Shown here in pieces: positions 1 to 9,167 of a DNA stretch of 39,887 nt. Each line of letters starts with the position of its first letter. Position 1 is the stretch's first letter. The notes beneath the pieces were generated by a model. That model saw only the letters and a list, made by a program, of their open reading frames with translations. It had not been told where the DNA came from and made no database searches. Position numbers and translations under genes: made by a program. Origin of the DNA: an uncultured Bacteroidota bacterium (GTDB lineage Bacteria; Bacteroidota; Bacteroidia; Flavobacteriales; Flavobacteriaceae); assembly GCA_903838055.1 (NCBI GenBank), contig CAILWV010000060.1, positions 1-39,887 on the forward strand, written 5' to 3'.

Positions 1-48
1 ATTAGTCATATTGAAGCTAAATTTAATAACACTAAAAAGGTCACAACA

Positions 49-1284
49 ATGAAAACAAAAGTATCAATCCTCTTTTATGCAAAGAAAGCAAAAGCAGCTG
101 TAAACGGTTTAATTCCAATTTACACAAGAATTACAATTAATGGTAAACGCATCGAATTAAGCACCAATCGATTTGTAGAAATGTCCAAATGGTCTACAGA
201 AGCTGGTAAAATGAAAGGTACTTCGGAAGAAGCTCGTTCAATAAATAACCATCTTGATTTATTGAAAAGTCAAATAAGAGATGCTGAAATGGAATTAATC
301 CACAGAAAGATAGCTATAACTACCGAAACAATTAAGAGCAAACTATTAGGTATTGATGAAAGAGCAAGAATGCTCGTTCCCATTTTCCAAGACCACAATA
401 TTAAAATAAAAGAATTGGTTGGTAAGGAATATGCTCCTGGTACTTTAGAGAGATACAATACCTCGTTAAAACACACCATCGAATTCATACATTGGAAATA
501 CAATGTATCCGACATCGATATAACAAAGATAGATCATGCCTTCATCACCGACTACGAGTTCTGGTTACGCAGCGTGAGAAACTGCGCCAATAACACCGCC
601 GTCAAATACATAAAAAACTTCAATAAAATAATCAAAATTTGCCTAGCAAATCATTGGATAGACAAAAACCCATTCGCAAATTACAAATCCAAAGTCAAAG
701 AAGTAGAACGAGTGTACCTAACCGAAGATGAAATCCAATCGATTATGGAAAAAGAATTCAAAACAGAAAGATTATCGCTAGTGCGCGATATCTTCCTTTT
801 TAGCTGCTTTACGGGTTTAGCATACATAGACGTTAAAAACTTAACAAAGTCACATATAAGCTTCGGTATTGATGGAGAAAAATGGATATTTACGCACAGA
901 CAAAAAACAGAATCCGCATCTAAAATCCCTATTCTACCTGTTACACAAATGATAATCGATAAATACGAAAAACATCCGCAATGTAATAATGAAGACAAAC
1001 TACTCCCTATTCTTTCGAATCAAAAAATGAACGCCTACTTAAAAGAACTAGCGGATATCTGCAACATCAATAAAGAACTCACCTTCCACATTGCTCGCCA
1101 TACATTTGCTACGACTGTAACACTAACAAATGGCGTTCCAATTGAAAGTGTTAGTAAAATGCTAGGTCACAAAAATTTGCGAACCACACAACATTATGCA
1201 AAGGTATTGGATAGAAAAGTTAGTCAGGATATGCAGATACTAAAAAGTAAATTGACTAAACAGTTGTTATTTAAAAGTTCTTAA
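49..1284 (+). CDS. Site-specific tyrosine recombinase (IntDOT-like integrase)
   Basis: Catalyses integration or excision of a mobile element by strand exchange through a tyrosine nucleophile. The 411 residues show the Bacteroidota architecture: an N-terminal arm-binding domain (about 1-100, beginning KTKVSILFYAKKAK), a SAM-like core-binding domain (about 115-215) and a C-terminal catalytic domain. In the catalytic domain I see HIARHTFAT (H-x-x-R), LGHKN (G-H) and the tyrosine in TTQHYAKV. The segment where most relatives carry the first catalytic arginine reads FTGLAYIDV, with Ala in its place. IntDOT of CTnDOT is known to lack this arginine too, so this need not mean an inactive enzyme. The ATG start fits the usual N-terminus. 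It lies at the window edge and is followed by a strong hairpin shared with the convergent operon. Its C-ending codons resemble those of the RteC fragment at the other end. Family assignment is firm; the element it moves is inferred. Confidence 0.95.
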   Translation: MKTKVSILFYAKKAKAAVNGLIPIYTRITINGKRIELSTNRFVEMSKWSTEAGKMKGTSEEARSINNHLDLLKSQIRDAEMELIHRKIAITTETIKSKLLGIDERARMLVPIFQDHNIKIKELVGKEYAPGTLERYNTSLKHTIEFIHWKYNVSDIDITKIDHAFITDYEFWLRSVRNCANNTAVKYIKNFNKIIKICLANHWIDKNPFANYKSKVKEVERVYLTEDEIQSIMEKEFKTERLSLVRDIFLFSCFTGLAYIDVKNLTKSHISFGIDGEKWIFTHRQKTESASKIPILPVTQMIIDKYEKHPQCNNEDKLLPILSNQKMNAYLKELADICNINKELTFHIARHTFATTVTLTNGVPIESVSKMLGHKNLRTTQHYAKVLDRKVSQDMQILKSKLTKQLLFKSS

Positions 1285-1305
1285 TTTTATTCCCAATTAG
1301 ATGAA

Positions 1306-1352
1306 AAAGAGAAAATGCCATCAAATTATATATCAGAAGGTATTTTCTCTTT
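1306..1352. terminator. Bidirectional hairpin terminator between integrase and giant-gene operon
   Basis: Arms AAAGAGAAAATGCC (1306-1319) and GGTATTTTCTCTTT (1339-1352) pair at 13 of 14 positions around a 19-nt loop. The A-rich and T-rich flanks make it usable in both directions. It sits between two convergent transcription units. Confidence 0.7.
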
Positions 1353-1394
1353 AATTAATAACACTATAGTTTAGTTTAAAAAGAATTGAAGTAA

Positions 1395-2342
1395 TTAATT
1401 TAATTGTGTAATAATTAATATCGTACCTGAATTCAAAGTTGCAGGTAAAGTATTAACTCCAGAGCCCCATTGTACTTGAAAAACTCCATTTGTAACACAA
1501 CTTAATACCAAATTTGCCGATAAATTATGAGGTGCATTTATTATCGAAACACCTGATGATGTAATAAAACTACCTGGTGCAGTAGTACTAACTAAACTTG
1601 TAATACTCATCTTTATTCCTGAATTATTTGGAAAAGATATACTAGTTTCAATGGTTGCATAACCTTTTATATTTGCTGTACCACCTGTTATTACAAATCC
1701 TAAACTAACTCCAGTAGCCAAATCTGTGGTTTGATAATCTCCAATAAGCTCAATTTTATATTTTTTTCCTGCCAAAACTGAAAAAGACAATCCCGTAACA
1801 TCTGCTCTTAATGTAGAAGAGTTCTGAAATACATTATTTCCAGTGATTCCAACCATTTTTTGAACAAAAATATCTGTAGATCCATCAAATGAGATACCAT
1901 TTAACTTGATTGGTGTAATCAATTTACTCGCTCTTGGTACAATATTAGTAACAGTTGGATTATTTAAATCATATAAAATTGAATTTCCATCAATAGTTTT
2001 TAGGTTTGCATTAGTAGGGCTAACTGCAGTATAAGTCTTTAAACTATCTTGCTTTAAACCTATCTGATTTTGAAGTTTAGATAGTGCATCAATCAATTTA
2101 TCAGTAACAGTTATTACTCCTGTTAAACTTGTTGATAATCCAGATAAGATAAAATTCTTAACAATTAAATTTGCGGTTTTGGGTGTAATATATTTACCAT
2201 CGTTTGTCAAGTCAACTGATTCTGAATCATTTGCCTTATCATCAACCAAGTTTACTGTTTTATCAATTAATTCCTCAAAATTTGCTTGAGTTGGTCTTAA
2301 CCCTGCATGGAAGTATGCTTTTAAATTGTCTCTAATTGCCAT
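1395..2342 (-). CDS. Phage tail-fibre-like protein
   Basis: A 315-aa protein without signal peptide. The N-terminus (MAIRDNLKAYFHAGLRPTQ, then ANFEELIDKTVNLVDD) matches the short helical start with an 'FxxGxxPTxxxFxxLID' pattern typical of structural fibre proteins in Bacteroidota phages and tail-like particles. Residues 40-150 look like a shaft. The C-terminal ~150 residues are Thr/Ser/Gly-rich beta sequence ending WGSGVNTLPATLNSGTILII, like the trimeric head domains of phage receptor-binding fibres. It is the last gene of the four-gene operon led from 17567, 19 nt after the 2263-aa gene. I infer a trimeric fibre or adhesin displayed by, or assembled with, the giant proteins. The N-terminal resemblance is from memory of the family, so the exact role is uncertain. 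Confidence 0.7.
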   Translation of the reverse strand: MAIRDNLKAYFHAGLRPTQANFEELIDKTVNLVDDKANDSESVDLTNDGKYITPKTANLIVKNFILSGLSTSLTGVITVTDKLIDALSKLQNQIGLKQDSLKTYTAVSPTNANLKTIDGNSILYDLNNPTVTNIVPRASKLITPIKLNGISFDGSTDIFVQKMVGITGNNVFQNSSTLRADVTGLSFSVLAGKKYKIELIGDYQTTDLATGVSLGFVITGGTANIKGYATIETSISFPNNSGIKMSITSLVSTTAPGSFITSSGVSIINAPHNLSANLVLSCVTNGVFQVQWGSGVNTLPATLNSGTILIITQLN

Positions 2343-2361
2343 AATTTATTTATTTTTTTGT

Positions 2362-5300
2362 TTATACATTATTCTCTCTAACTATAAATGTTCCTTGAAC
2401 TATCATTACACCAATACCTCCAATGTCATTGTAAGTATCAGCATTATACATTGTCAATATATTTTCTTTTGCACTAAACATACCTGAAGTGTTTTCTGCC
2501 AAAACTTTAAAATGATGGTAGATTGAAGTTCCTTCACTAGTTTTTGTATTTAAGGAAGATGTACCTATTGTAGTCATTTCAAAAGGCAAATAAAGCTGTC
2601 CATTAACCGATTGAAGTGGAGCAAGATTAGGTGATATAACCCATTGACCATTTGTATCTAATACATAAATATTATAAATGCCTTTAATGGCTCTATCTGC
2701 TATAATCTTACTTATTACCACCCAATTCCCTTGACTATTCATTTTATACAAATGATAGTTTCCTTTATATACTGTTTCATTCCAAGTAAGGGTCACATAA
2801 TTTAATACAGCATCGGTTGTAGCATTATACAATTCAGCATTATAATTTACTGTTGGCGATTCGGGTGAGTAATTCTCTACTATAGCAGTTCCTATCAATT
2901 TAGAAGGTAATGACTCTGCATAATCAACAACTATTATTGTAGGAGAAAGAGCATCATAATTAGCTTCAGGATATTCTATTCGTCTGGATACTGTTATACT
3001 ATAAAAAATAGGATCTCCATATGGTACTGATCCTAAATCTTCAAAACTATCCTTGAAAATCCAAACATCATCAGATAGGATATTTTCTACCTCTAAATCA
3101 ATTATTTTTACCAGCTTCATAGTTCTAACCGATGTAGCATCCAATCGATTAAAAGCTCTATAAATATTTATTTTTTTAACATTTTGTAACTCTGAATAAC
3201 AATTTATTTCAAATTGAATGAATGGTGAAATTCCAAGAACTCTATTTTCTAAAACAGGAATAACTCTCTTTAATTGAGGTGCCTCTGGTGGATTACTATT
3301 AACTAATTTAATAGGTCCTAAAACACCACTATAAGCACTAAGTTTCATCTCTGAACTAATTTCTCGAGCTGCATAAAAATATATAGTATTGGTGGTGCCA
3401 TCCAACTGAAAGTCAGTAAACTGAACTTTGTTGTTATCTATGATTTTCATCATTGGAGCAATATCAAAATCAGGGGAATTGGTACTCAACAACTGACCAT
3501 TAATATCTCTAATAGTCTGCTTTTTTGCCACAGGCTTATAATTTCCTTCTTTTATAAATCGATATATAACGGGAATTTCTGTAAGTGGTACAAAACAATT
3601 CTGAACGGCTTCTTTAATAAAATCAATCAATTTTAATGCAGATGACTGATTTTGAATTTCTGGAATGATTATAGTATTCAAATGTAAATTTTCTAGATGA
3701 TTAACATCTATCAATGCTACAGCAACATTAAAAAATGAATTGTGATTTTGAATAAAATTATTTATTCCTAGATAAAATCTCAAACTATCTGGAATTGGAA
3801 AATTATAATTTGTACTAGAGACTGCAGTTGGTGGATAACTCTCATAATTTTCTTCCAAAGCTAATTGCACAAAATCAAAGAAATTTGACCATCTATTACT
3901 CAAGTAAGTTTCATCATAACCTCCTAAAGTTTTCAGTTGATTCTTTATTTCATTAATTGTTTCTACAGTATATAATGCATTTAACAACATTTCGTCTGTA
4001 GTTCTACAAAATAACACTCCATAAGGTTTGTGATTATCCGCAAAGGATGTGGTGAAAGTATAAGTAGATTTACCATAAAAATCTGGTCGTGTAGCATACA
4101 AACCTCCCAAAGGTACCTCTGGCGTCAGTGCCTCTATTATCTCTTGTGCATACATCAATGCAGGCACGCTAAAATTAGATTTATAAAAATCTCCATTTAA
4201 ACTTGTATGATCATAATCAACACTTCGCAACCCGAAAATTGAAAATCGCTTTTCCTCTCCTTCTTTTGGCAAAATAACATCATCTGTTAATCCATGTAAA
4301 GAATCAGCATACAAATAAGTCTTATAACCAGGATAATAATTAACCATAATTGAGCTACCTGTTATAATCAAATCATTTGTTGAATCTATAGTACCATCAT
4401 CCAATAAGTTAAAATCAGTATCTAAAACGTAAACAATTAAATTGTTAGTAGTACCAATATTTTCAGTTCTAACCACTTTAAATAATTTTCTTGATTGTAA
4501 AGGGCCTGATGAAGAAACACTATTATTATCAAAAGCACTTTCAGTAAACAACCTTACAATACCATTAAACCACTCTACAGAAACATCATTTGAAGCGTAG
4601 GGATGACTGTATTGTGATAAAGCAAAATTAAAAGTCAATTTGTAAAGTCCTCTAGGCTGATTGAGTATTTGAGTGATACCATCTGGAGCAATAAAATCTT
4701 CTAATACTTCCTCTACAAAAGCCTCTTTCCAGAACCCTCTAGTCTTTTCAATATGCTTTTCAATCTGTCCACTTCCATTCAATCGGTAAATCATTTCTCT
4801 GTGAACAGATGTAAATTCAATCGATTCATCTCCTACTTTAACTTTCAATGCTAATGGATTGGTACTATCTCCCCAACTATAAGTGTTTTGCATGTTCTCC
4901 ACAACAGTAAAAAGACCATCATTAGTTAGTGTAGGTTGTTGCAAACTTACATTTGTGTTGGTGGCTACCAAATTATTACTAACAGTATTACTTATCTCAT
5001 TTTTAAACACTACAAAATCCATTAAACCATTTCCAAAGTCAACAACATCATGAATAACGTATTGTTGATTGCCCATTAAAAAAATACTACCAATAAAATT
5101 TTGCTCTGTTGTTCCATTAGGTAAACTAGGCACTAAAATAGCTCCCGTACTAGACAAAGTATAACTTCCAGTATGTATAATGTATAACAAATTGTTTACA
5201 TGAGGCTCAAAACTCAATACCTTGCCTGATAAATTTCTCGGTACAGGATTTCTGAAGTAAATCTCTATTTCATCTGCAAAAACCTCTTCATCATCCTTAA

Positions 5301-8300
5301 ATAATGTGCTAGAATCGTATAAATAATCGTTATCCGATAAAGTAGTATCATTCGGAATTGTATAATTTATTAATTCATGATAGGAATTATAATCAAATGT
5401 CAATCGAATCAACGTTTTGTCCGCTGTGTTTATTGCATTTAACCTATTTTGTTCTTCTTGTGAACTAAACATTAATGGATATTCTTTCCTAATCAAGAAA
5501 GGATTGATATTTATAGGAGGAAGTAACTTATTATTAGGTTTTAAAGTGGTTTTTATATCAAATACATGTGTGCTCTCTTTGGCTCTTGAAAACCAATTAA
5601 TTCCATAGGTCATATAAAAATAATGAGCACTCACTTTTTGTTCATGTAAATATAGTGGCTTGTTGGCTTCTGCAAGCATTAGACTAACTGTTTCAAATGA
5701 GTGAGGATCACTATCAATATTCAAATAACGTAAATCGTTAGACAGTTCAGGTTTAAACCAATTTCCTGAATCAACTTCATCCTCAACAACATTTCGATAT
5801 TCCAAACCAGAATATACGGGCTGTGTAATAGCTGAAAAATCTATTTCATTCGTTTGATAATAAAAAGGTTTATTAATCTCTGGTTGCATCAAATCCTCAG
5901 TAAAAACAGAAACAAACCTACTTTTTCCATCAAAAGAAAATCCATCAATATCAGTTATTGAATTTTGACTATCTACGTTATTTAAAATTCCTGGCTTTAA
6001 TTCTTTAATATCAATTGGTAATACCAATCGCTCATCAAATATTGAGGTAGGTAAAGACATCGATAAATGATGAACATTTCTTGCTCCAAATCCATCTTCT
6101 AAGTCACCAAATGTAAAATATTCAGCCAAATAGATGAATTGTTTTCCAGAGGTTGCCTCATCCTGCCAATCCAATACCCCCAATCCTAACATACGAGCTA
6201 TATGGTAGTCTAATGACGACAATCTTAATACATCTAAATTAGATATTTCCATAGCTCCTGAATCGGTATTTGGTTCTGTATCTATTACTGTGCTACTAGC
6301 TAAATTAATTGAGATGGTCTCTATAGCTTTTGGATTGCTTGGATCTTCGCTTAAATGAATATAACTTTGAATAACATCGGAAATATTCTTATCTCCAGGA
6401 TAAGCTGGTGGTCTATTCCATTTTGTAATATAGTTTGCTGTATTAACATAAGCTGCATCATTATATCGCAGCCATTTTCCTGAAACAATATTATGTGAAG
6501 GTTCTAACAAATTAAATGCAACTACACTTTCTTTTGTCAATGCATATTTGCCAAAATAGTTCCACTTTTTTAATTTATTAGTTTCAGCAATAAAATCTGA
6601 GTAAAACTCAAATGAAATAGATCTAAGAACACAACTACTAGCTTTTATTCTAATACTCCTTCCATTCTCTATAACAACGCTATTTTGTAGGATTTCAGTA
6701 GACAAGTAAGTTTTTCTAAAAGCAAGTACTTTGGAGGATATTAAAGTATTTTCGCCAACAGTTAATCCCTCTAACTTTAAAATACTACCAGCTGTGATAT
6801 CTACAATCGTAAGGTTGGCAGCAAAAAATAATTCCGTTTTATTCTCTACTTCAATTATTTCATTACCATAGTTTTTTATAAAAGCTTGTGGCTCATTTAA
6901 TGGATTTATAGTTGCTCTGACAGAGTTATATTTCGTTGCATTCTTAAAATAAACATATATTATTCTGGTATTGTTATTGAAACGGTAAACCCAAGTTTGT
7001 TGTCCATCATCAACAAGATTTGGTGCAGTTTTAAAATTCAATATAAACTGATGCCTGCTATAATCTGTTCTATATATTTTAACAAAATCGTTAGATTTAT
7101 TAAAATTAACTTGTGTAATTGCATAATTCCCTTTTGGCAAATGTTTCTCACCTAATGCTCCTTGAAAAAGCCAACGCAAATGAATTCCTTTAGTACTATC
7201 TTCTCCTAAAGATCCTACAGCTTGTAGATAGAAATTAGGAGATTGTAAAGACAATGCTCCATTGTGTTCTTCTAAGTTAATTACTCCATCAGTATTACAA
7301 TCACAATTGCCTAATTGAGACAAATGTCCAAGTATGTTTTGAATAGAATTCCAGCATTCAACGTAAGTGGAGATAACAGGATTTTCCGTAAAATGATTGA
7401 TAATGCTTAAATAGTTTTTAATACTTTCAACCAATTTATATTGGGGATGATTTTTATCAAAATCGAATAATAAACTAATAAATTTTATCACACAGTCTTT
7501 TAATGATTTAAAATCTGAAGAATCTTTCAAATCTTCTGGATTTTTCAAGCATTCATAATAAACTGACAATAAATGATGCAAAAAATCACAAATTTCCTTA
7601 TTGGCAATACAATTAGCTTCACAGTTACAGTTTCCTATCAAGGACAAAATGTAAAGTAATTCACTTATCGAATTCCAAATTTGAATATACAATTCCATTG
7701 AAGGAGATTCAATAAATTTTTTAATCAATATAGATTGGTTATTAAACAATTTATCAAAAGTATAATTTGGATATTTATCATTAAACTTGTCAAGTAAACT
7801 AATTAGCCTTTTCAAACACTCTATTTGGTTTGAAAAATCATGATCTCTTTCAAAAGAATCAGGATTTAATAAACATTTTGTCTGTATTGATAATATTTCA
7901 TTATACAATCCACAAACCATTTCGTCTGTAACACAATCACTTTGAATAATAGTTGGGCAAACTTCTTCTTTCTTTGAAACTAATAATTTTGTTACTGGAC
8001 TTGATAACAACTTTAATTCAAATAAGCTATTGGAAAAAATAAAATCAATATTCGTCAGTTCAAATTTATTAGATTTATCATTTAAGAGGATTTTCTCAAT
8101 GAGTATAGTTCTACAACTATTCAAATCCAAATCCAACAACCCTAAAGCGGCATCTCCAAAGGTATGACTGTCACCTCCACCATCTATTAAAAGCAAGGAA
8201 TGCTCAGATACTGCAGCCAAAATTCCTAATGCTGGATGAGGCATCACATGCTCATATTGTTTTGTCCACAGCACTTTAAATTGATAATCTAGTTTAGAAA

Positions 8301-9153
8301 CTAAAGTAGTTTGTCTTCCGTATTGTTGAACATATAAAGAGGATGAATTATATTTCAAACCATTTAAATCTCCAAAATACAACTTGGATTGACTTTGCAT
8401 CAAAGTGCCCATATTCAATGATAGCGAATCAAAAAAACAACCTGCTCCGTCAAAAATTTTACTTAAAACCAATAATTCTTGATTGTTATAAACAACACTA
8501 GAAACAGTAGAATAATTATTAATTATTTTAGAATATATCTGTGTTAGATTAAAGTCTATTTCTAAAATAAAACCAGCATTAAAATCGGGGGATTCCATGG
8601 AACCATACAATGCTATTTTTTGACTATTTACTGCTAATCCATTCATTATAAGACTAAAATAGGGAACACTAATATTTCGTTTATGAAGTATTGTCCCATA
8701 ATAATCAATTACAAAAATAACTACAGTCCTAAAATCATTTGTACAATCCTCTAATGCAATAACATAACGTTCATTCCCAATGGATGCAATATTAATGCTA
8801 TTTATATCTTCAATAAATGAACTTTCTCCATCTATAATCTTTTGCCAAACTACTGCTCCTTCTGAATCAATTCTAGTTAAATTATTCAAACTCGAATCCA
8901 TTCGATTGGCTCCCAAAATGAGTAGATCACCATTAGTACAGCCTATTACTTGATAGTAGGAAAATCCTAAATCTACTTGTGAATAGGATTGTTCCCAAAT
9001 TAACTCCCCATTTAAATCTAATTTTGTAATTAAACAATTAAAATTTTGATCAGAATCAACTACGGAACCAACAAAATAGATTTCATTGCCTATTCGAACG
9101 GAGCAGTTATAAGTATTGTTCTCAGACTTATTGTATTTGTTTAAAAATGACAT
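2362..9153 (-). CDS. Giant multidomain protein: propeller, cysteine-module pair, beta-rich body
   Basis: 2263 aa, no signal peptide and no membrane segment seen. Residues about 1-400 contain propeller-type repeats with blades like KLDLNGELIWEQSY and RIDSEGAVVWQK, akin to those of the secreted propeller encoded first in the operon. Residues about 408-621 hold two tandem cysteine-framed helical modules, starting VCGLYNEIL and ICDFLHHLL and ending LIGNCNC and QLGNCDC. From about 635 a long beta-rich body begins (SPNFYLQAVGSLGEDSTKG, then IHLRWLFQGALGEKHLPKGN). Residues about 1870-2240 look fibronectin-like (KKINIYRAFN; TLTWNETVYKGNYHLYK). The gene lies 14 nt downstream of the 2289-aa gene, so the two are probably translated together and may form one assembly. 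I do not recognise the full-length family. A particle or surface structural role is inferred from size, repeats and the downstream fibre gene. Confidence 0.85.
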   Translation of the reverse strand: MSFLNKYNKSENNTYNCSVRIGNEIYFVGSVVDSDQNFNCLITKLDLNGELIWEQSYSQVDLGFSYYQVIGCTNGDLLILGANRMDSSLNNLTRIDSEGAVVWQKIIDGESSFIEDINSINIASIGNERYVIALEDCTNDFRTVVIFVIDYYGTILHKRNISVPYFSLIMNGLAVNSQKIALYGSMESPDFNAGFILEIDFNLTQIYSKIINNYSTVSSVVYNNQELLVLSKIFDGAGCFFDSLSLNMGTLMQSQSKLYFGDLNGLKYNSSSLYVQQYGRQTTLVSKLDYQFKVLWTKQYEHVMPHPALGILAAVSEHSLLLIDGGGDSHTFGDAALGLLDLDLNSCRTILIEKILLNDKSNKFELTNIDFIFSNSLFELKLLSSPVTKLLVSKKEEVCPTIIQSDCVTDEMVCGLYNEILSIQTKCLLNPDSFERDHDFSNQIECLKRLISLLDKFNDKYPNYTFDKLFNNQSILIKKFIESPSMELYIQIWNSISELLYILSLIGNCNCEANCIANKEICDFLHHLLSVYYECLKNPEDLKDSSDFKSLKDCVIKFISLLFDFDKNHPQYKLVESIKNYLSIINHFTENPVISTYVECWNSIQNILGHLSQLGNCDCNTDGVINLEEHNGALSLQSPNFYLQAVGSLGEDSTKGIHLRWLFQGALGEKHLPKGNYAITQVNFNKSNDFVKIYRTDYSRHQFILNFKTAPNLVDDGQQTWVYRFNNNTRIIYVYFKNATKYNSVRATINPLNEPQAFIKNYGNEIIEVENKTELFFAANLTIVDITAGSILKLEGLTVGENTLISSKVLAFRKTYLSTEILQNSVVIENGRSIRIKASSCVLRSISFEFYSDFIAETNKLKKWNYFGKYALTKESVVAFNLLEPSHNIVSGKWLRYNDAAYVNTANYITKWNRPPAYPGDKNISDVIQSYIHLSEDPSNPKAIETISINLASSTVIDTEPNTDSGAMEISNLDVLRLSSLDYHIARMLGLGVLDWQDEATSGKQFIYLAEYFTFGDLEDGFGARNVHHLSMSLPTSIFDERLVLPIDIKELKPGILNNVDSQNSITDIDGFSFDGKSRFVSVFTEDLMQPEINKPFYYQTNEIDFSAITQPVYSGLEYRNVVEDEVDSGNWFKPELSNDLRYLNIDSDPHSFETVSLMLAEANKPLYLHEQKVSAHYFYMTYGINWFSRAKESTHVFDIKTTLKPNNKLLPPININPFLIRKEYPLMFSSQEEQNRLNAINTADKTLIRLTFDYNSYHELINYTIPNDTTLSDNDYLYDSSTLFKDDEEVFADEIEIYFRNPVPRNLSGKVLSFEPHVNNLLYIIHTGSYTLSSTGAILVPSLPNGTTEQNFIGSIFLMGNQQYVIHDVVDFGNGLMDFVVFKNEISNTVSNNLVATNTNVSLQQPTLTNDGLFTVVENMQNTYSWGDSTNPLALKVKVGDESIEFTSVHREMIYRLNGSGQIEKHIEKTRGFWKEAFVEEVLEDFIAPDGITQILNQPRGLYKLTFNFALSQYSHPYASNDVSVEWFNGIVRLFTESAFDNNSVSSSGPLQSRKLFKVVRTENIGTTNNLIVYVLDTDFNLLDDGTIDSTNDLIITGSSIMVNYYPGYKTYLYADSLHGLTDDVILPKEGEEKRFSIFGLRSVDYDHTSLNGDFYKSNFSVPALMYAQEIIEALTPEVPLGGLYATRPDFYGKSTYTFTTSFADNHKPYGVLFCRTTDEMLLNALYTVETINEIKNQLKTLGGYDETYLSNRWSNFFDFVQLALEENYESYPPTAVSSTNYNFPIPDSLRFYLGINNFIQNHNSFFNVAVALIDVNHLENLHLNTIIIPEIQNQSSALKLIDFIKEAVQNCFVPLTEIPVIYRFIKEGNYKPVAKKQTIRDINGQLLSTNSPDFDIAPMMKIIDNNKVQFTDFQLDGTTNTIYFYAAREISSEMKLSAYSGVLGPIKLVNSNPPEAPQLKRVIPVLENRVLGISPFIQFEINCYSELQNVKKINIYRAFNRLDATSVRTMKLVKIIDLEVENILSDDVWIFKDSFEDLGSVPYGDPIFYSITVSRRIEYPEANYDALSPTIIVVDYAESLPSKLIGTAIVENYSPESPTVNYNAELYNATTDAVLNYVTLTWNETVYKGNYHLYKMNSQGNWVVISKIIADRAIKGIYNIYVLDTNGQWVISPNLAPLQSVNGQLYLPFEMTTIGTSSLNTKTSEGTSIYHHFKVLAENTSGMFSAKENILTMYNADTYNDIGGIGVMIVQGTFIVRENNV

Positions 9154-9167
9154 ATTAATTGCGTTTC

